Below are positions 35,918 to 45,254 of a stretch of DNA of 64,000 nt, in pieces. The position numbers and the translations under genes were made by a program. Positions within the stretch are counted from its first letter, which is position 1; every line of letters begins with the position of its first letter. Below the pieces are notes generated by a model. That model was not told the origin of the DNA, did no database searches, and saw only the letters and a list, made by a program, of their open reading frames with translations. Source of the DNA: Paenibacillus thalictri (GTDB taxonomy: Bacteria > Bacillota > Bacilli > Paenibacillales > NBRC-103111); contig NZ_SIRE01000020.1 in assembly GCF_004307995.1 (NCBI RefSeq), positions 62,001 to 126,000 of the forward strand. The letters run 5' to 3'.

Positions 35918-36835
35918 TTGAATTTCATGGATATGGACATCGAAACCACTTCAAGCACCGCCGCCGTCACCGGCGCCAGACCGGCTTACCGGTCCCAACG
36001 CAAAGCGGAGCAGCTTCGCGCTTGGATCACGTTGGCCATATTAACCGCAGGCGGCTTGATCGTTATCGTTCCTTTTGTCGTGATGTTTTCCGTCGCGTTC
36101 GATAAGGACGCCGTGTTCGAAATTCCGTTTCCGTTCCGTATCGTTCCGGAGCATGTCAGCTTGGACAATTTCTACACGGCGATCAAAAACATCAATATGC
36201 CCAGGCTTTATTGGAACACGCTGATGATTGCGGTAGGCGTCATTTCGATCGGCACGTTTTCCGCGCTGCTGGCGGGGTATGCGCTTTCGAAGCTGAACGT
36301 CAAGGGGGGCAAAATCATTTTGCTCGTTGTGCTGGCCACGCTGATGATCCCCAGCGAAGCCACGCTGATTCCGCTGTTTATGCTGTTCAAAAACATGCAT
36401 CTACTCAACACGTATTGGGCGTTTTATTTGCCGGCGATCGCCAACATCTTCGGCACATTCCTGGCGAAGCAGTTTATGGACGGCATCCCGGGAGAGCTGC
36501 GGGAAGCTGCGGTGATCGACGGGGCAAGCGAATTTCAAACGTTCAGCCGCATTTATTTTGCGCTAAGCATGCCGATTGTGGCCACGCTGATCATTCTGAC
36601 GTTCCTGAACGTATGGAACAGCTTCCTGTTCCCGCTGATTATGCTTAACGATCCGGCCAAGTACACGATCCAGATCGGCATCGCGATGCTTCGGGCCAGA
36701 ACGCAAACCGGCGAAGCGCTGCCCGGCCTCAATATGGCGGCGACCGTGCTGTCGATCATTCCGGTGCTGCTCGTGTATTTGTTTTTCCAGCGCTACATTA
36801 TCCAAAGCATCGCCCATTCGGGCATCAAGCAGTAG
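35918..36835 (+). CDS. Sugar ABC transporter permease, MalG/UgpE type
   Basis: A 305-residue permease with a 35-residue polar Thr/Ala/Arg-rich N-terminal tail before the first helix. The EAA loop reads EAAVIDGASEFQTFSRIYFA, and the end (SIAHSGIKQ) is family-typical. TTG 35918 is 10 bases after AAGGA; ATG 35927 is an alternative. It begins 6 bases after the preceding gene, so translation is probably coupled. Forms the transporter with its neighbour. Confidence 0.88.
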   Translation: MNFMDMDIETTSSTAAVTGARPAYRSQRKAEQLRAWITLAILTAGGLIVIVPFVVMFSVAFDKDAVFEIPFPFRIVPEHVSLDNFYTAIKNINMPRLYWNTLMIAVGVISIGTFSALLAGYALSKLNVKGGKIILLVVLATLMIPSEATLIPLFMLFKNMHLLNTYWAFYLPAIANIFGTFLAKQFMDGIPGELREAAVIDGASEFQTFSRIYFALSMPIVATLIILTFLNVWNSFLFPLIMLNDPAKYTIQIGIAMLRARTQTGEALPGLNMAATVLSIIPVLLVYLFFQRYIIQSIAHSGIKQ

Positions 36836-36952
36836 CTTGGGGCTGACGAGACCGGCCATCACCCGAACGGGAGCCGCGCCGGGCAATCCGCTGTTTCAAT
36901 AGACGGTTGAACAGCTGCATGAAAGCAGTCAACACAAAAGGGAGGTCTTTTC

Positions 36953-38350
36953 GTGGGAAAAAGCAAATTGAAAATGGCGCTGCTAGGTACAGTCACCTCG
37001 GCGCTGCTGGCTATGACGGCATGCGGCGGAGGCACAGACACTGGGAGCGCGGGTACAGGCAGCGCCGCCGATCCGGCCAAGGCGGCCGATCCGATTTCCG
37101 GCACAGTGCGCGTATCGGTATTCGGGTTTCCGCTGGAAGACGGCATCGATCCGGCTACCGGCAGCAATGTGAAGGGTGTCAGAGAGCTGTTCAAGCCGCT
37201 GCTGGCCAAACATCCGAAGCTGAATCTCGAGTTCAGCGAGGTGCCGACCAACGACCGTAAAGCGAAATGGCAGGCGCTTCTGCTCAGCAACAGCGTGGAC
37301 GTGTTGTTCCTCGATTCGTCGATCGATTTTTATAACCAAGGTTTCTTGAAGCCGCTTGACGATTTCATGGCCCGTGACAAATGGAAGGACAATTTCTATG
37401 AGTCGCTATGGTCCGACCAGGAGCGGTTTACGAACCAAACCGACCATAAGGTGATGGCGACGCCGGGCGGATTGCAGACGAACACAGTCGTTTACGACAA
37501 GCAGATTTTTGACGATTGGGGCGTCGAACCGCTGAGCGACAAACCGACGGCTGCGGAAATTTTGGAAAAAGCGAAAAAGCTGACCGGCAAAAACCCGAAA
37601 ACCGGCAAGCAAACATACGGTTTGTATTACGATCCGCGCAGCAGCAGCCACATGATGCTTGACTATTTCTCGGACGGCAACGGCGTGCAGATCGGGCAAA
37701 CCGACTGGGCCAACTTTGGCAACAGCAAGCTGAATTTCAACACCCCGGCGATCAAAAAATCGATTCAAACGATGATCGACATGGTGCCGTATCTCCCTCC
37801 CGGCTACGAGATCGGACGCGGCTTCGAGAACTGGGGCAAAGCGGAAAATAATGTGGCAATCTGCCTATGGTGTTATAAAATGGATGAAGTGCTGAAAAAC
37901 AAGCTGACCGACCGGTATGTCGTGACCAAAGGCGTCAGGGACAAAAACGGCAAAACGTCCTACGGTACGGGCCGCGTGTTCGCGATGGCCAAGGAGACGA
38001 AAAATCCGGAAGCGTCGTGGGAGGTGCTGAAGCTGTTGTCAGGTCCGGAGGGGCAGAAGTTTTTCTACGATAACTACAAAGAGCTGCCTACCTGGAAAAA
38101 CGCCGACTGGGTGAACGACAAGGACAATCCGTACGCAAGGCAGCTGATGACCGTCGTCGCCGATACGAAAAACGTGCTGTTCCCGCCGATTACGTTCTCG
38201 ACCATTCGCCCATGGATGGCGGATATCGTCTCGCGTGCGACACACGGACAGAAATATGACCTCGACGCAGAACTGGCGGATATACAGGTCAAGGTGGACA
38301 AATGGGTGGAAGAACAGAAGGCGATCGACGCCAAGAAAAAGACGAATTGA
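36953..38350 (+). CDS. Extracellular sugar-binding lipoprotein
   Basis: A 465-residue family 1 binding protein. Signal peptide with lipobox MTAC (Cys 24) and a short Gly/Thr/Ala linker. Mature domain begins GTVRVSVFGFPLEDGID; KHPKLNLEFSEVPTNDRKAK and DVLFLDSSIDFYNQGFLKPL fit oligosaccharide-binding proteins. GTG 36953 follows GGGAGG. Third gene of the transporter; the next genes likely process what it brings in. Confidence 0.88.
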   Translation: MGKSKLKMALLGTVTSALLAMTACGGGTDTGSAGTGSAADPAKAADPISGTVRVSVFGFPLEDGIDPATGSNVKGVRELFKPLLAKHPKLNLEFSEVPTNDRKAKWQALLLSNSVDVLFLDSSIDFYNQGFLKPLDDFMARDKWKDNFYESLWSDQERFTNQTDHKVMATPGGLQTNTVVYDKQIFDDWGVEPLSDKPTAAEILEKAKKLTGKNPKTGKQTYGLYYDPRSSSHMMLDYFSDGNGVQIGQTDWANFGNSKLNFNTPAIKKSIQTMIDMVPYLPPGYEIGRGFENWGKAENNVAICLWCYKMDEVLKNKLTDRYVVTKGVRDKNGKTSYGTGRVFAMAKETKNPEASWEVLKLLSGPEGQKFFYDNYKELPTWKNADWVNDKDNPYARQLMTVVADTKNVLFPPITFSTIRPWMADIVSRATHGQKYDLDAELADIQVKVDKWVEEQKAIDAKKKTN

Positions 38351-38375
38351 CGTCTAATTAAGGGAGTGGACAAAA

Positions 38376-39638
38376 GTGGCCGTTCAACCGTTAGCGCAGC
38401 AATTTGTAAAAGTATATGAGTCGCCTGATCCCGACAACATCTGGACGTACAGTCCGGGCATCGCTGTGATGCCAAGCGGCCGTTTGATCGCTACGCTCGA
38501 CCTGAGTGGACCGGGGATGGAAAGTTTCCCCGGACCCAAGCGGGTCATTGAAAACGGCAAGTTATGGTTCGGCAAAATATTCACCTCCGACGATAAAGGA
38601 GAAACATGGCAATACCGCGCCGATTTCCCGTTTATGCACGCTAGGCCGTTTGTGGCCGGAAACTCCGTGTACGTCATCGGGCACTGCAACGATCTTGCGA
38701 TTATCCGCTCGGATGACGAAGGCGACACCTGGAGCGATACAAGCCTGATGACGGAAGGCGAAGTGTGGCATCAAGCCCCGGCCAACGTGCATTACGCCGG
38801 CGATCACGTGTATCTGGTGATGGAGAAAATGACGTTTACCGGGATGAAGACGTGGCCTTGCAGCATTTTTGCTCCGGTGCTGATGAGAGCGCATACAGAC
38901 AGCAATTTGCTGCTGAAGGAAAGCTGGACGTTTGCCTCGGAGCTGGCGTTCCGCGATGCGGTTCCCGAGGATCAACTCGATTATTTCGGCGTGCCGTTCT
39001 ACCAATCGCAGCCGATCACCGGCGTTATGGTCGCCCCGGGGCGGATGTGCGCGCCGGCCGGCTGGCTGGAAACCAACGTCGTGCAAATTACTGATCCGGA
39101 TCATTATTTCTATGATCCGAATGGGCGCACCTTCCACTTATGGATGCGGGCTCATACCGGCGGCACCGGCTTTGGGGCGATCGCCAAGGTGGTCGAAAAC
39201 GATGACGGTACGATGACAACGATGCTGGAGACGACGCCATCCGGTAAAAAGATGGTGTATGTGCCGCTGCCGGGCGGGCAGATGAAATTCCACATCGTAT
39301 ATGACGAAGTCGATAAGCTGTATTGGCTGCTCAGCTCGCAGGCGACGGACAGTATGACACGTGCGGACCGGCTGCCCGCGGACCGGTTCAACCTGCCGAA
39401 CAACGAGCGGCACCGGCTGCAGTTGCATTTTTCCCGCAACTGCATCGACTGGTGTTTCGCCGGGCTTGTCGCCACCGGGAACTCGACGAAGGAAGCGCGG
39501 CATTACGCCAGCCTTGCGATCGACGGCAGCGATCTGTACGTGCTCAGCCGCTCCGGCGACGAGCGGGCGCGGGATGCGCACAACGGCAACTTCATCTCAT
39601 TTCATAAGATCCGCAATTTCCGCGCGTTGGTGTATTAA
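38376..39638 (+). CDS. Asp-box (BNR) beta-propeller protein, sialidase-like, copy 1
   Basis: A 420-residue protein with two clear Asp boxes, SDDKGETW (about residue 70) and SDDEGDTW (about 112), the hallmark of sialidase-type six-bladed propellers. No signal peptide is visible, so it is probably cytoplasmic, unlike most sialidases. Catalytic residues of a sialidase (Arg triad, Tyr/Glu) are not recognised, so hydrolase function is unproven. GTG 38376 follows AAGGGAGTGG. It is very similar to the 40462-41757 protein (for example both have DKLYWLLSSQATDSMTRA), a duplication split by an aldolase-like gene. It might act on an imported uronate or acid sugar. Confidence 0.75.
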   Translation: MAVQPLAQQFVKVYESPDPDNIWTYSPGIAVMPSGRLIATLDLSGPGMESFPGPKRVIENGKLWFGKIFTSDDKGETWQYRADFPFMHARPFVAGNSVYVIGHCNDLAIIRSDDEGDTWSDTSLMTEGEVWHQAPANVHYAGDHVYLVMEKMTFTGMKTWPCSIFAPVLMRAHTDSNLLLKESWTFASELAFRDAVPEDQLDYFGVPFYQSQPITGVMVAPGRMCAPAGWLETNVVQITDPDHYFYDPNGRTFHLWMRAHTGGTGFGAIAKVVENDDGTMTTMLETTPSGKKMVYVPLPGGQMKFHIVYDEVDKLYWLLSSQATDSMTRADRLPADRFNLPNNERHRLQLHFSRNCIDWCFAGLVATGNSTKEARHYASLAIDGSDLYVLSRSGDERARDAHNGNFISFHKIRNFRALVY

Positions 39639-39663
39639 CGCAAAACGAAGGAGACAAACCGCC

Positions 39664-40416
39664 ATGTCAGAGCGAATATTAAGCCACAGCGAACTGCTGC
39701 AGTTGAAGAGATGGAATACGCCAACCGTGTATAACGGCTGGGAGCAAATTACGAAGCATGACCGCAGAACCTGCTTTAATCTCGAAGAAACAAAAGACTA
39801 TATGCCGCATATGGGCATGATGATCGGTTATGCCGTCACTGTCGTATGCGAGCCAAGCAACCCGGACCACCAAACGAACAATCCGGACGCCCCGGCGCAG
39901 TGCCGCGAATATATCGCCAGCATTCCCGGCCCGAAAATCGTCGTTGTTCAGGATCTCGACAAGCCGTATGCGTATGGTTCGTATTGGGGCGAAGTCGGCG
40001 CGAATATCCACCGTTCGCTTGGCTGCGTCGGCACGATAACCGATGGCGCGGTACGCGATTTGGATGAGATGAACAACGCGGGTTTTAAGGCGATCGCCGC
40101 CAAAATGTGCGTCGGCCACGCTTACAGCTGGCCGGTGCGCTGGAACTGCGAGGTCGAGGTGTTTGGCACGAAAATACAGCCGGGCCAGCTGATTCATGCC
40201 GACAAGCACGGTTTCCTGGTCATTCCCGAAGAGGATCAGCAGCAGCTGCTCGAAGCGGTGCGGTTCATGGATACGAACGAATGCGACAGCGTGATTGCCG
40301 CAGGCCGCAATGTAGCCGGTAAAACGACGGAGCAGGTGCTGCAGGCCATGAACGAAGCAGGCAGGCAGTTTGGTGCGGCGGCGAAGCAAAAATACGGCAA
40401 GCAGGGCGAATGGTAA
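39664..40416 (+). CDS. RraA-like aldolase (HMG aldolase/demethylmenaquinone-methyltransferase-like family)
   Basis: A 250-residue protein of the RraA/4-hydroxy-4-methyl-2-oxoglutarate aldolase family. The metal- and pyruvate-binding motif reads YWGEVGANIHRSLGCVG and TITDGAVRDLDEM (Gly, Asp-Gly, Arg-Asp). True aldolases cleave 2-keto-3-deoxy-like acids to pyruvate or oxaloacetate; many family members have unknown substrates. ATG 39664 follows GAAGGAG. It sits between the two Asp-box genes, all in one direction with gaps of about 25-45 bases, so they are probably one operon. A sugar-acid aldolase role is inferred. Confidence 0.8.
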   Translation: MSERILSHSELLQLKRWNTPTVYNGWEQITKHDRRTCFNLEETKDYMPHMGMMIGYAVTVVCEPSNPDHQTNNPDAPAQCREYIASIPGPKIVVVQDLDKPYAYGSYWGEVGANIHRSLGCVGTITDGAVRDLDEMNNAGFKAIAAKMCVGHAYSWPVRWNCEVEVFGTKIQPGQLIHADKHGFLVIPEEDQQQLLEAVRFMDTNECDSVIAAGRNVAGKTTEQVLQAMNEAGRQFGAAAKQKYGKQGEW

Positions 40417-40461
40417 TCATACGTATATAAGCCATGATGGACACGAAAGGGATGCGAATAC

Positions 40462-41757
40462 ATGAGCTTGGACAATCCATTGACGACGGAAGAGCTGGCC
40501 GTTAAGCCGCTGGCGCCGAATTTCGTAAAAGTATATGAATCGCCGGATCCGCCTAACATTTGGGTATACAGTCCCGGCATCGCCGTGCTGCCGACCGGCA
40601 GGCTGGTCGCTACGCTCGATTTGAGCGGCCCGGGCATGGCCGATTTTCCCGGACCGAAGCGGGTGATCGAGCATGGCGACCTGTGGTTCGGCAAAATTTT
40701 TACCTCTGACGATAAAGGGGCAACCTGGCAGTACCAAGGGGACTTTCCGTTTATGCATGCCCGGCCATTCGTAGCCGGTAATTCCGTGTATATCATCGGC
40801 CACTGCAACGATCTGACGATTATCCGCTCCGACGATTGGGGCGAAACGTGGAGCGAAACGAGCTACATGTCCGAAGGGCAAATATGGCATCAGGCTCCTT
40901 CCAATGTGTATTACACCGATACGCATGTGTATTTGGTGATGGAACGAATGACGTTTACCGGCATGAAAATATGGCCGTGCAGCATTTTGGCCCCGGTGCT
41001 GATGCGAGGCAAGCTTGGCGATGATCTGCTGAAACGTGAGAATTGGACGTTTGCCTCCGAGCTGGCGTATTGCGATTGCATACCGGTGGATGAACTCGAC
41101 TATTTCGGAACGCCTTTCTTCCCGACGGAGCCGATTACCGGCAAGTTCATTTCCCCGGGACGCAACAATGCGCCGGCCGGCTGGCTGGAAACGAACGTCG
41201 TGCGGTTTACCGATCCCGATCATTATTTCTACGATCCGAGCGGACGTACCTTCCATCTGTGGATGCGGGCGCATACCGGAGGCACGGGACTAGGCGCAAT
41301 CGCCAAAGTCGTGGAAAACGACGACGGCACGATGACAACGATGCTGGAAAAAGCTCCGTCGGGCCGTACGATGGTGTTTGTGCCGATTCCCGGCGGCCAG
41401 ATGAAATTCCACATCGTGTACGACGAGGTCGACAAGTTGTATTGGCTGCTCAGCTCGCAGGCGACGGACAGCATGACCCGTGCGGAAAAGCTGCCCGCGG
41501 AGCGATTCTGGCTGCCAAACAACGAACGCCACCGGCTGCAGCTGCATTTTTCCCGCAATTGCATCGACTGGTGTTTCGCCGGGCTTGTCGACATGGGCAA
41601 TTCCCCCAAGGAGTCGCGCCATTACGCTTCGCTGGCGATCGACGGGGACGATTTGTACGTGCTGAGCCGCTCGGGCGACAGCCAGGCGTACAACGCGCAC
41701 AACGGCAACTTTATCTCGTTCCACACGATCAAGCAGTTCCGCTCGTTAGTCTATTGA
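40462..41757 (+). CDS. Asp-box (BNR) beta-propeller protein, sialidase-like, copy 2
   Basis: A 431-residue paralogue of the 38376-39638 protein. The Asp boxes are FTSDDKGATW and RSDDWGETW. It has a slightly longer N-terminal tail and no signal peptide. Near-identical stretches with copy 1 occur throughout (GNFISFH, TGGTGLGAIAKVVENDDGTM). ATG 40462 follows AAAGGGATG. The operon ends at the terminator 41806-41845. Two divergent copies kept in one operon suggest different substrates or a heteromer. Confidence 0.75.
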   Translation: MSLDNPLTTEELAVKPLAPNFVKVYESPDPPNIWVYSPGIAVLPTGRLVATLDLSGPGMADFPGPKRVIEHGDLWFGKIFTSDDKGATWQYQGDFPFMHARPFVAGNSVYIIGHCNDLTIIRSDDWGETWSETSYMSEGQIWHQAPSNVYYTDTHVYLVMERMTFTGMKIWPCSILAPVLMRGKLGDDLLKRENWTFASELAYCDCIPVDELDYFGTPFFPTEPITGKFISPGRNNAPAGWLETNVVRFTDPDHYFYDPSGRTFHLWMRAHTGGTGLGAIAKVVENDDGTMTTMLEKAPSGRTMVFVPIPGGQMKFHIVYDEVDKLYWLLSSQATDSMTRAEKLPAERFWLPNNERHRLQLHFSRNCIDWCFAGLVDMGNSPKESRHYASLAIDGDDLYVLSRSGDSQAYNAHNGNFISFHTIKQFRSLVY

Positions 41758-41805
41758 TACTGATGCAGCTTAACAACCATCAAGGGTAAAGTGATGCTGC
41801 TGCCA

Positions 41806-41845
41806 AACGCCAAGGCACGTTTTTTACGTCGTCTTGGCGTTTTTT
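41806..41845 (+). terminator. Terminator of the third transporter operon
   Basis: AACGCCAAG (41806-41814) pairs with CTTGGCGTT (41833-41841), with a loop that also contains an inner CACG/CGTC pairing; followed by TTTT. Confidence 0.85.
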
Positions 41846-42133
41846 CGTTATTTCCGGGAGTTCCGTTGCCGCAAGCGAAGGTGTATTCGCCCGGTTCCTG
41901 CGGTTGCAGCAACGCCGGCAAATCGTATTTTGGCTGTTGACGGAGTGAGGAGATTCCAGTAGTGTCAGAAGCATGACATACATATTTAACACCGGGGAAT
42001 AAAAGCTGCAAAAGACGGGGCTGACAATGCATTTGGCGGCGGCATACGGCGTGTCCGGCGGGCGATTGATCTGATCGGAATACGGTTTATGCCAGAACGC
42101 AGCGGTCCCCATATAACGAAGAGGTGAAAATCA
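41846..42133 (+). other. Intergenic region before the MBL-fold gene
   Basis: The gap between genes is 376 bases, the first part being the terminator. TTGACG ... TAGTGT with 17-base spacing near 41937-41965 is a weak candidate promoter. A GC-rich stretch (GGCGGCGGCATACGG) is near 42037. No gene seen. Confidence 0.4.
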
Positions 42134-42970
42134 ATGAGACAACGCATTCGCCACAACGAAGAACTTGTACGGGAAATGAACGAAACGACCGTTCCTTACG
42201 GCATGCTGGCTTTATGGTTTATCGGGCAGGAGGGGGTTGTTGTAAAAGGCGGCTCGACAATCATCTATATCGATCCGTTTGTCTCCTCGGAAGCGGCATC
42301 CAGGAGGGCATACCCGCCGCCGCTTGCGCCGGAGCATATTACGAACGCCGACTTTTATCTGATTACCCATGAGCATCTTGACCATCTCGATCCGGGTACC
42401 GTGCCGGTCGTCGCCCGGCAAAGTCCGCATACCGAATTTGTCGCGCCGGCCTGCTGCCGCAGCCAGCTTGTTCAGCTTGGCGTACCGGAGCAGCGGATCC
42501 TTGATGCAATTACCGCCGAGCGCCGCAGCTTCGGCGATTGGGATTTGCTGCCGATCCCGGCGGCGCATGAGACACTTGAACGCGATGAAGAAGGCAACGA
42601 CCGCTTTGTTGGTTACGTGATCCGCCTCAACGGCGTGACGTTGTACCATGCGGGAGATACGGTCATTTACCCCGGCTTGCTGGAAAAGCTGCAGGCGGAG
42701 GAAATCGACATCGGCATGCTGCCGATTAACGGGGGCGACTTTTTCCGGCGCAGCCGGGGGATCGTCGGCAATATGAGCTACATCGAAGCGGCCAAGCTGG
42801 CGGACGCCGCCGGTTTCGACCTCACCATCCCGCTGCACTATGACGTATTCGCCTCCAATGGCGAGCATCCGGGGAACTTCATTGATTACTGCTATGACAA
42901 CTTTCCGTATATGAAATGCCATGTGATGGCGCGGACCGAACGTCTGATCTACGTGAAGGAAATACGTTAA
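42134..42970 (+). CDS. MBL-fold metallohydrolase (UlaG-like lactonase)
   Basis: A 278-residue metallo-beta-lactamase-fold protein. The metal motif THEHLDHLD (HxHxDH, residues about 79-87), YHAGDTVIYPG (the later Asp) and IPLHYDVFA (the last His) are present. It resembles UlaG/L-ascorbate-6-phosphate lactonase and related sugar-lactone hydrolases more than RNases. ATG 42134 follows GAAGAGGTG. It stands after a terminated sugar operon and may open a lactone of an imported sugar acid; this is inferred from context. Confidence 0.8.
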   Translation: MRQRIRHNEELVREMNETTVPYGMLALWFIGQEGVVVKGGSTIIYIDPFVSSEAASRRAYPPPLAPEHITNADFYLITHEHLDHLDPGTVPVVARQSPHTEFVAPACCRSQLVQLGVPEQRILDAITAERRSFGDWDLLPIPAAHETLERDEEGNDRFVGYVIRLNGVTLYHAGDTVIYPGLLEKLQAEEIDIGMLPINGGDFFRRSRGIVGNMSYIEAAKLADAAGFDLTIPLHYDVFASNGEHPGNFIDYCYDNFPYMKCHVMARTERLIYVKEIR

Positions 42971-42977
42971 ATAAACC

Positions 42978-43003
42978 AGGGGCACGCCATATGGCTTGCC
43001 CCT
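42978..43003. terminator. Bidirectional terminator between converging genes
   Basis: AGGGGCACGCC (42978-42988) pairs with GGCTTGCCCCT (42993-43003) around ATAT, with one mismatch. T or A runs are modest on both sides. Confidence 0.6.
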
Positions 43004-43077
43004 GTGGTCAAAAAAGCACGTTCTCCCGCGTTCGCTCCATGCGGGTTCGGTTGCAAATGACCGTTTTTTTCCTTTAT

Positions 43078-44478
43078 TTAACGAGGCAGCTTGATCTGAA
43101 ACACTGTTTCCACGTTCGGCGTACTGTACATCTCTACGTTACCCTGGTGGGCAAGAGCGATGTCCTTGACAATAGCTAAGCCAATCCCCAATCCTTCCCC
43201 TTTTCTTCCGCCATCCGCCCGGTAAAAGCGTTCAAAGACATGCGCTTGATGTTCCGGAGCAATCCCTTTTCCTTTATCCTTCACGAATATATTTACGGAT
43301 CGTTCGTCCGCTGTCAGCCGGATGCCGAGATATCGCCCATCTTTCCCATACCGGATCGCATTATCCAGCATATTTCGCAGCGCCCTTTCCATAAGAGGAG
43401 CGTCAATAGGGAGGTGAATGTCCTCGTCCGGAACATCGACATCGAGCAGAACCTGGTCGCCGTCGAGTATCATAATATACTCAACCGCCATTTTGCGAAC
43501 GATCTCGGATAAATTATGATTCGCGAGGCGAATGGTCAGGTCATCCGCATCCTGGCGGGAGATGTCCAACATTTGATCCAGCAGCTTGTCCATATATCTG
43601 CAACGTTGAAGAATGATTTTGGCTCTGGCCTGCAGTTCTGTTTGATCTTTATAATTTCCGGTACGAATCATTTCCGTGCAGCCGAGCATCGTGGTCAGAG
43701 GCGTTCGCAGATCATGCGACAGATTGGATAACAGCAGCTTGCGCTTGTTCTCGAACTGCTGAATTTCTGCGAATTGAGATCGGATCCGATGCGCCATGGA
43801 GTTATAATGCTGCGAAAGCTGGCCAAGTTCGTCTTTGGATGTATCGATTAACTCTATCATGGGAGAATCGCTTTGGATATTCAGTTGATTCAGCGCATGG
43901 TTTAATTTGCGAATTCTTTTGTTTAGGGATGAGAACAACCATAAGGCCAGCAGAAAAGGTAATGAAAACGACAGGATAAGCGGCAAAACCAAGGTGAGCA
44001 ATGATTTCAGCGTGCGAATCAGAAAATAAACTTCGCCTTGCTTCATTGCCGAGGCCGGAATGCTCATGAGCAAGAAATATGAATGTCCGTCCCTGGTTGC
44101 GGGTGTGAGGATATGAACATCTCTTTTCGTTAAACTCTTGGGCATATCCCGCATAAGCATCGCCAAGTCATGGAATGTAAATGTCGGATTAAGCCCCGCC
44201 GTATCATAGATGGACTGTCCTTGATCGTCTATCCACACCCACCGAATGGCAGGGTGTTCCGCGTGCGCGCGATCCAAGGTTTGTTTCAGCGCGTCTCCCC
44301 CGAAATCAGGCTGTTTCTTAATCGAATCGACGATGGATTGCGCAAGCGGATTTAAGTCGAACAGAGCGTATCCTTTATTGGCGATCTTCCCGATCCAGAC
44401 TGAAGAGTAGCCGAACAGGACCATACTTAATGCGGCGCTAAGCACAAGCAACAGCCACAGCTTGGTACGTAATTTCAT
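43078..44478 (-). CDS. Sensor histidine kinase (HisKA type, OmpR-partner)
   Basis: A 466-residue membrane kinase. Helix one MKLRTKLWLLLVLSAALSMV, helix two near residue 165-185 (LLTLVLPLILSFSLPFLLAL), HAMP, the H-box SNLSHDLRTPLTTMLGC, and ATPase motifs DNAIRYGKDG, KDKGKGIAPEH and GEGLGIGLAIVKDI. ATG 44478 overlaps the regulator stop (ATGA); the frame continues upstream inside the regulator gene. Together with 44475-45161 it forms a two-component system, likely controlling the divergent SLH gene. Confidence 0.9.
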   Translation of the reverse strand: MKLRTKLWLLLVLSAALSMVLFGYSSVWIGKIANKGYALFDLNPLAQSIVDSIKKQPDFGGDALKQTLDRAHAEHPAIRWVWIDDQGQSIYDTAGLNPTFTFHDLAMLMRDMPKSLTKRDVHILTPATRDGHSYFLLMSIPASAMKQGEVYFLIRTLKSLLTLVLPLILSFSLPFLLALWLFSSLNKRIRKLNHALNQLNIQSDSPMIELIDTSKDELGQLSQHYNSMAHRIRSQFAEIQQFENKRKLLLSNLSHDLRTPLTTMLGCTEMIRTGNYKDQTELQARAKIILQRCRYMDKLLDQMLDISRQDADDLTIRLANHNLSEIVRKMAVEYIMILDGDQVLLDVDVPDEDIHLPIDAPLMERALRNMLDNAIRYGKDGRYLGIRLTADERSVNIFVKDKGKGIAPEHQAHVFERFYRADGGRKGEGLGIGLAIVKDIALAHQGNVEMYSTPNVETVFQIKLPR

Positions 44479-45161
44479 ATTCCAGCTCCCGTCAAGCGGT
44501 AACCAACGCCGCGCACCGTTTGAATTTCCCAAGACGACTGAGTCCGTTCCAACTGTTTACGCAGCCGGCTTATATACACGCTTAAGTTGTTGTCGTCATA
44601 CCGTTCATGCTGCCAGACCTGTTGATAAATTTCGAGCTTTGTCATCACGCGGTCGGGATTTTGCATAAGCAGCTGCATCAGGCTGCACTCTATCATCGTT
44701 AAGGGAATCTTCTCGTTATAGATGAACAGCGTATAGTTATCGACGTCCAGAAACATGGGGCTTAATCGAATGACTGGAGAAGTGTGACTGGAGATCGGAT
44801 ACCGTCTGCGCAGAACGGCTTGAATACGGGCCATTAACTCCATGGGGCTAAAAGGTTTGGTCATATAATCGTCTGCCCCGAGTCCAAGCGTGATGATCTT
44901 GTCTTGCTCCTGTCTTCTTGCGCTGACCACGATAGTCATCGTGCTTAGCCTGCGATTGCGCAAGTATTGCAGCACCTCAAATCCATCGCGATCATCCATC
45001 ATGAGATCCAGAATAAGGATGTCAATCTGCTCGGTTTCCAACAGTTCGATCGCTTGTCTTCCGGATTCAGCTTCGAGCGCAAGCATTCCGGATTGTTCGA
45101 TATGGGTATGGATCACTTCGCGAATTTGCGGATCGTCATCAACTACGAGTATACGTTCCAT
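44475..45161 (-). CDS. OmpR-family response regulator
   Basis: A 228-residue regulator: receiver with RILVVDDDPQIREV, phospho-acceptor Asp in DILILDLMMDDRDG, Lys in ADDYMTKPFSPMEL, and a C-terminal winged helix (MTKLEIYQQVWQHERYDDNNL ... VGYRL). It is upstream of the kinase gene with ATGA overlap. Its start is ATG 45161. The divergent promoter for the giant SLH gene carries TTTAAG repeats spaced 11 bases, typical OmpR-family binding, so it probably regulates that gene. Confidence 0.9.
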   Translation of the reverse strand: MERILVVDDDPQIREVIHTHIEQSGMLALEAESGRQAIELLETEQIDILILDLMMDDRDGFEVLQYLRNRRLSTMTIVVSARRQEQDKIITLGLGADDYMTKPFSPMELMARIQAVLRRRYPISSHTSPVIRLSPMFLDVDNYTLFIYNEKIPLTMIECSLMQLLMQNPDRVMTKLEIYQQVWQHERYDDNNLSVYISRLRKQLERTQSSWEIQTVRGVGYRLTGAGI

Positions 45162-45199
45162 GTGTTTGTCGTCACCGCCAAAGATTCTAGATTAGCTTG

Positions 45200-45230
45200 A
45201 TCATAACATGATTCTTTTAAAAATTGTCAG
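45200..45230 (-). promoter_or_regulatory. Candidate promoter of the OmpR-type operon
   Basis: CTGACA (45230-45225), 19-base spacer, extended -10 TGTTATGAT (TATGAT at 45205-45200). Spacing is long, so the TG extension probably compensates. Confidence 0.4.
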
Positions 45231-45254
45231 TTCCATGGCGCTGGTCTTGAATCC

